From an uncultured Oxalobacteraceae bacterium (lineage in GTDB: Bacteria > Pseudomonadota > Gammaproteobacteria > Burkholderiales > Burkholderiaceae), in contig CAMLFK010000228.1 of the NCBI GenBank assembly GCA_946479255.1, positions 1 through 8,273 of the forward strand: a DNA stretch of 8,273 nucleotides. The letters run 5' to 3'. The position numbers and the translations under genes were made by a program. Positions 5,869 to 8,273 of the stretch are shown in pieces. Position 1 is the stretch's first letter; every line of letters begins with the position of its first letter. The notes beneath the pieces were generated by a model that worked only from the letters and a program-made list of their open reading frames with translations, was not told the DNA's origin and did no database searches.

Positions 5869-7113
5869 TCAAATGACGCCTTGCGCGCGCAATTGCGCAA
5901 GGTCGTCCTCGCTGCGGCCCAGCAGTCCCCGCAGCACCTCGTCGGTATGCTGCCCCAGCAGGGGCGGGGCTAGTTCGGCCCTTGCTGGCGTGGCCGACAA
6001 GTTCATCGGGCTGCGCACCAGCTTGACTTTCCCGGCCGTCGGGTGCGGCATCTCGACCGCCATGGCGCGCGCCTCTACCTGCGGGTTCGCGAACACTTCC
6101 GCCACATTGTTGATCGGGCCGCAGGGCACGCCCACGGCTTCCAGCAGTTCGATCCATTCGGCCCGGCTGCGGGTCAGCACCATCTCGGACAGCAGCGGTA
6201 CCAGCAGTTCGCGGTGCTGGACGCGCGCCGGATTGGTGGCGAAGCGCGCATCGTTCGCCAGTTCCGGCCGCCCGCCGGTCTCGACAAATTTCTGGTATTG
6301 GCCATCGTTACCGGTCGCGACAATGATGTGGCCATCCGAGCAGGCAAAGGTCTGATAGGGCACGATGTTGGCGTGCGCATTGCCCCAGCGCTTGGGCGGC
6401 TGCCCACTGTTGAGGTAATTGCTGCCCACGTTGGCCAGCATGGCCACCTGGGTATCGAGCAGCGCCATGTCGATGTTTTGCCCCTCGCCACTGCGATCGC
6501 GGTGGGTGAGGGCGGCCAGCACGGCAATGGTGGCGTACATACCGGTCATCAGGTCGGTCAGCGCAACGCCGACTTTCTGCGGCCCGCCCCCAGGCAGGTC
6601 GTCGCGCTCGCCGGTGATCGACATCAGCCCGCCCATGCCCTGAATCAGGAAATCATAGCCGGCTCGGTGAGCGTAAGGGCCGTCCTGGCCGAAACCCGTG
6701 ACGGAGCAATACACCAGGTCCGGCTTGATGGTTTTCAGCGTCGCGTAGTCCAGGCCGTAGCGCTTGAGCTGGCCAACCTTGAAATTCTCCAGCACCACAT
6801 CCGAGCTCTTCACGAGTTCACGGATCAGGTCCTGGCCGGCCGGGCTGGCGATGTCGATCGTCACCGAGCGCTTGCCGCGGTTGGCGGAAAGGTAATACGC
6901 CGATTCGCTGGTGTTCTCGCCGCGCTCATCCCTGGCGTAGGGCGGTCCCCAGGCGCGGGTGTCGTCGCCGCTGCCGGGACGCTCGATCTTGATGACGTCG
7001 GCGCCGAGGTCGGCCAGGTTCTGGGAGCACCACGGCCCGGCGAGCACGCGCGAGAGGTCGAGTACACGGATGTGGCCGAGTGCTTTTGGCTGGCCGGAAG
7101 CTTGCTGTGTCAT
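5869..7113 (-). CDS. Class III (CaiB/BaiF family) CoA-transferase
   Basis: The 414-residue enzyme moves coenzyme A between carboxylic acids in the cytosol. It is full length for the family, which works as an interlocked dimer. The N-terminal half has the hallmark LDLSRVLAGPWCSQNLADLGADVIKIERPGSGD (17-49, as in Frc and CaiB). The catalytic aspartate is most likely Asp220 in IDMALLD, aligning with Asp169 of formyl-CoA transferase, where it forms the acyl and CoA intermediates. CGPINNVAEVFANPQV (331-346) and the terminal PLLGQHTDEVL (384-394) are also typical. The Gly-rich loop of oxalate-specific Frc (GGGGQ) is absent. That argues against oxalate and leaves glutarate/succinate-type or other dicarboxylate transferases as better guesses; the substrate is not determined. 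The start at 7113 is chosen because AGGTG and a consensus TATAAT lie just upstream. The frame stays open to 7263, but the longer form would start upstream of that promoter. Confidence 0.94.
   Translation of the reverse strand: MTQQASGQPKALGHIRVLDLSRVLAGPWCSQNLADLGADVIKIERPGSGDDTRAWGPPYARDERGENTSESAYYLSANRGKRSVTIDIASPAGQDLIRELVKSSDVVLENFKVGQLKRYGLDYATLKTIKPDLVYCSVTGFGQDGPYAHRAGYDFLIQGMGGLMSITGERDDLPGGGPQKVGVALTDLMTGMYATIAVLAALTHRDRSGEGQNIDMALLDTQVAMLANVGSNYLNSGQPPKRWGNAHANIVPYQTFACSDGHIIVATGNDGQYQKFVETGGRPELANDARFATNPARVQHRELLVPLLSEMVLTRSRAEWIELLEAVGVPCGPINNVAEVFANPQVEARAMAVEMPHPTAGKVKLVRSPMNLSATPARAELAPPLLGQHTDEVLRGLLGRSEDDLAQLRAQGVI
5879..5902. repeat. Perfect 8-bp inverted repeat at the 3' end of the CoA-transferase gene
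   Basis: CCTTGCGC (5879-5886) and GCGCAAGG (5895-5902) are exact inverted copies separated by eight bases. They lie within the last codons of the CoA-transferase gene and 32 bases past the stop of the convergent small gene. No T-run follows on either strand, so it is not a standard intrinsic terminator. It could slow polymerase or protect mRNA 3' ends, or be a by-product of GC-rich coding. Confidence 0.55.
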
Positions 7114-7144
7114 TGTACGAGCACCTGTTGCAAAACAAGCAGCG

Positions 7145-7173
7145 ATTATAGCCGCCATCCGGGCATGCCTGTA
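7145..7173 (-). promoter_or_regulatory. Probable promoter of the CoA-transferase gene
   Basis: On the minus strand a perfect TATAAT (complement of 7145-7150) ends 31 bases before the ATG at 7113, so the mRNA leader would be about 25 bases and would include the AGGTG ribosome site. The hexamer 17 bases upstream (TACAGG, complement of 7168-7173) is a poor -35, so the promoter may need an activator. The -10 element is seen directly; its use is inferred. Confidence 0.5.
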
Positions 7174-7251
7174 CCCGTCAGATGTTGCAGCAGCGCCAAG
7201 GGATGGTCCGGTGTAGACAAGTGATTTTTCCATCCATTGCAATTTTCTAAC

Positions 7252-7262
7252 TGGTATGGCCA
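7252..7262. promoter_or_regulatory. Degenerate second operator-like site
   Basis: TGGTATGGCCA keeps the outer TGG...CCA of the perfect site 19 bases downstream but breaks the inner symmetry. It could be a weaker second site for the same regulator. Confidence is low because only six positions pair. Confidence 0.25.
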
Positions 7263-7270
7263 AAGTAAAG

Positions 7271-7281
7271 TGGTCGGACCA
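7271..7281. promoter_or_regulatory. Operator for a FadR-subfamily GntR regulator
   Basis: TGGTCGGACCA is a perfect palindrome around a central G. It fits the TNGTNNNACNA pattern recognised by FadR-subfamily GntR regulators, and this core is also found in E. coli FadR sites. It lies 113 bases before the garD start and upstream of the likely garD promoter, in the region shared with the divergent CoA-transferase gene. FadR-subfamily regulators often control sugar-acid and organic-acid catabolism, which fits garD. The regulator is not encoded in this window. Confidence 0.6.
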
Positions 7282-7297
7282 AATTGCAGTTCTGGAC

Positions 7298-7326
7298 TAG
7301 CCAATTATCGCGAAAAGTGGCATACT
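7298..7326 (+). promoter_or_regulatory. Possible garD promoter
   Basis: TAGCCA (7298-7303) and CATACT (7321-7326) are each 4/6 matches to the -35 and -10 consensus with an ideal 17-base spacer. Transcription would start near 7333, placing the leader stem-loop in the mRNA. TTGCAG at 7284-7289, abutting the operator, is an alternative -35 but has no good -10 at the right spacing. Confidence 0.3.
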
Positions 7327-7346
7327 GTCTCTGCGTTTACACACTG

Positions 7347-7376
7347 GCCATCGATGCCCTTCAAGGGGGCGATGGC
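7347..7376 (+). promoter_or_regulatory. Stem-loop in the garD leader
   Basis: GCCATCG (7347-7353) pairs perfectly with CGATGGC (7370-7376). Inside it CCCT can pair with AGGG around a three-base loop, leaving a small asymmetric internal bulge. It ends six bases before the AAGG ribosome site and 17 bases before the garD ATG. There is no T-run, so it is not an intrinsic terminator. It may stabilise the leader or influence translation; alternatively the palindrome may act as DNA. Confidence 0.5.
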
Positions 7377-7393
7377 AAATTCAAGGCTCTGGC

Positions 7394-8273
7394 ATGACTG
7401 ACACCATCAAAACACCGCTTTATATCCGCATGCACCCCAACGACAATGTGGCCATCGTCGTCAATGACGGGGGCTTGCCGGCGGGCGCTGTGTTCCCCGA
7501 TGGGCTGGTGCTGGTCGATGCCGTGCCACAGGGGCACAAGGTCGCCCTGGCCGACCTGGCCGAAGGCCAGGCCGTCACGCGCTATAACGTCACCATCGGC
7601 TTTGCCGCCCGCGCGCTGCCGCGCGGCAGCTGGGTGTCCGAAGCGACCCTGCAGATGCCGGGCGCGCGCGAACTCGAAGGCCTGCCGATCGCCACCATCA
7701 CCGCCCCCAAACTCGAGCCGCTCGAAGGCTACACCTTCCAAGGATACCGCAATCCCGATGGAAGCGTCGGTACACGAAATATCCTGGCCATTACCACCAC
7801 CGTGCAATGCGTATCCGGGGTGGTCGAATTCGCGGTCAAGCGCATCAAGGACGAACTGCTCAAGAAGTACCCCAATGTGGACGACGTGGTCGGCCTCGAA
7901 CACACTTACGGCTGCGGCGTGGCGATTGAAGCGCCGGGCGCCGAGATCCCGATCCGCACGCTGCGCAACATCAGCCAGAACCCCAACTTCGGCGGCCGTG
8001 CCATGGTCGTCTCGCTGGGCTGCGAAAAGCTGCAGCCGGCGCGCCTGTTCCCGAAAGGCTCGATCCCGATCGCCAGCGGCGGCGATCCTGCGCAGGTGTG
8101 CCTGCAGGACGAGGCCCACGTCGGCTTCATGTCGATGATCGACTCGATCATGCGTACCGCCGAAGTGCACCTGGAAGCGCTTAACGCGCGCCAGCGCGAG
8201 ACCTGCCCGGCCTCCGACCTGGTGGTCGGCGTGCAGTGCGGCGGCAGCGATGCCTTCTCCGGCGTGACCGCCA
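7394..8273 (+). CDS. garD: Galactarate dehydratase, 3' end cut off by window edge
   Basis: GarD removes water from galactarate (mucate) to give 5-keto-4-deoxy-D-glucarate, the first step of galactarate catabolism, in the cytosol. It belongs to the metal-dependent UxaA/GarD family. The 293 residues present follow E. coli GarD (523 residues) closely: DNVAIVVND in the N-terminal SAF domain (18-25), [36 protein letters not shown] (110-127), [12 protein letters not shown] (167-178), [13 protein letters not shown] (208-215), and [28 protein letters not shown] (266-293). The conserved Cys174, Cys210 and Cys282 segments are all present. About 230 residues should follow beyond the right edge. The match is with GarD rather than altronate dehydratase UxaA, notably in the CGGSDAFSG region and N-terminal domain. 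The ATG at 7394 has AAGG seven bases upstream. It is divergent from the CoA-transferase gene, with a FadR-type operator between them. Confidence 0.95.
   Translation, partial: MTDTIKTPLYIRMHPNDNVAIVVNDGGLPAGAVFPDGLVLVDAVPQGHKVALADLAEGQAVTRYNVTIGFAARALPRGSWVSEATLQMPGARELEGLPIATITAPKLEPLEGYTFQGYRNPDGSVGTRNILAITTTVQCVSGVVEFAVKRIKDELLKKYPNVDDVVGLEHTYGCGVAIEAPGAEIPIRTLRNISQNPNFGGRAMVVSLGCEKLQPARLFPKGSIPIASGGDPAQVCLQDEAHVGFMSMIDSIMRTAEVHLEALNARQRETCPASDLVVGVQCGGSDAFSGVTA

Larger units (their letters stand above)
7238..7288. repeat. 8-bp inverted repeat framing the operator region
   Basis: TGCAATTT at 7238-7245 and AAATTGCA at 7281-7288 are exact inverted copies centred on about 7263. They enclose the degenerate operator-like site at 7252-7262 and the perfect one at 7271-7281. 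The symmetry may reflect a composite protein-binding region, but an 8-bp match across this AT-richer gap could also be chance. Confidence 0.4.

Noticed and set aside
7204..7214. TGGTCCGGTGT as a third FadR-type operator
   Set aside because: Only one half-site is present; the partner ACCA half is missing.
6043..7224. 393-codon plus-strand frame opposite the CoA-transferase
   Set aside because: The minus strand encodes a full-length CoA-transferase with family motifs; the plus-strand frame is its shadow.
7361..8170. 269-codon minus-strand frame opposite garD
   Set aside because: Shadow of garD, which matches E. coli GarD along its whole visible length.

Overview
The window looks like an ordinary chromosomal segment of a GC-rich betaproteobacterium, most likely Burkholderiales/Oxalobacteraceae (Massilia, Duganella or a relative). 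That placement is an inference from base composition, codon use (GC-rich third positions) and the flavour of the proteins. No database search was possible. I see no insertion sequence, integrase, tRNA, rRNA, CRISPR array or phage gene, and no gene-free stretch longer than about 280 bases.

Left part (1-1675): the 5' part of glnS (glutaminyl-tRNA synthetase) lies on the minus strand and runs off the left edge. A 147-base intergenic region separates it from a divergently transcribed block on the plus strand.

Middle left (1676-4189): four closely packed plus-strand genes. The first is a minimal 96-residue J-domain protein with an intact HPD motif. It is followed by three proteins I do not recognise, of 166, 263 and 297 residues. 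The second and third are one base apart, and the third and fourth overlap as GTGA, so these three at least look translationally coupled. This block is the best candidate in the window for an undescribed system: a small Hsp70 co-chaperone travelling with three mostly helical, acidic, apparently soluble proteins.

Middle right (4202-5847): an MFS exporter closely resembling E. coli YnfM, on the same strand and only 12-33 bases after the block, then a 108-residue glutamine-rich, probably coiled-coil protein with a good Shine-Dalgarno sequence. The latter meets a minus-strand gene tail to tail with 21 bases between stops. A perfect 8-bp inverted repeat lies in the last codons of that neighbour.

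Right part (5869-8273): a complete class III (CaiB/BaiF) CoA-transferase on the minus strand and garD (galactarate dehydratase) on the plus strand, cut by the right edge. They diverge from a 280-base intergenic region. This region holds a consensus TATAAT for the CoA-transferase, a perfect TGGTC-G-GACCA palindrome of the type bound by FadR-subfamily GntR regulators, a degenerate second copy 19 bases away, and a stem-loop in the garD leader. The arrangement suggests control by a sugar-acid or acyl-CoA responsive repressor encoded outside the window.
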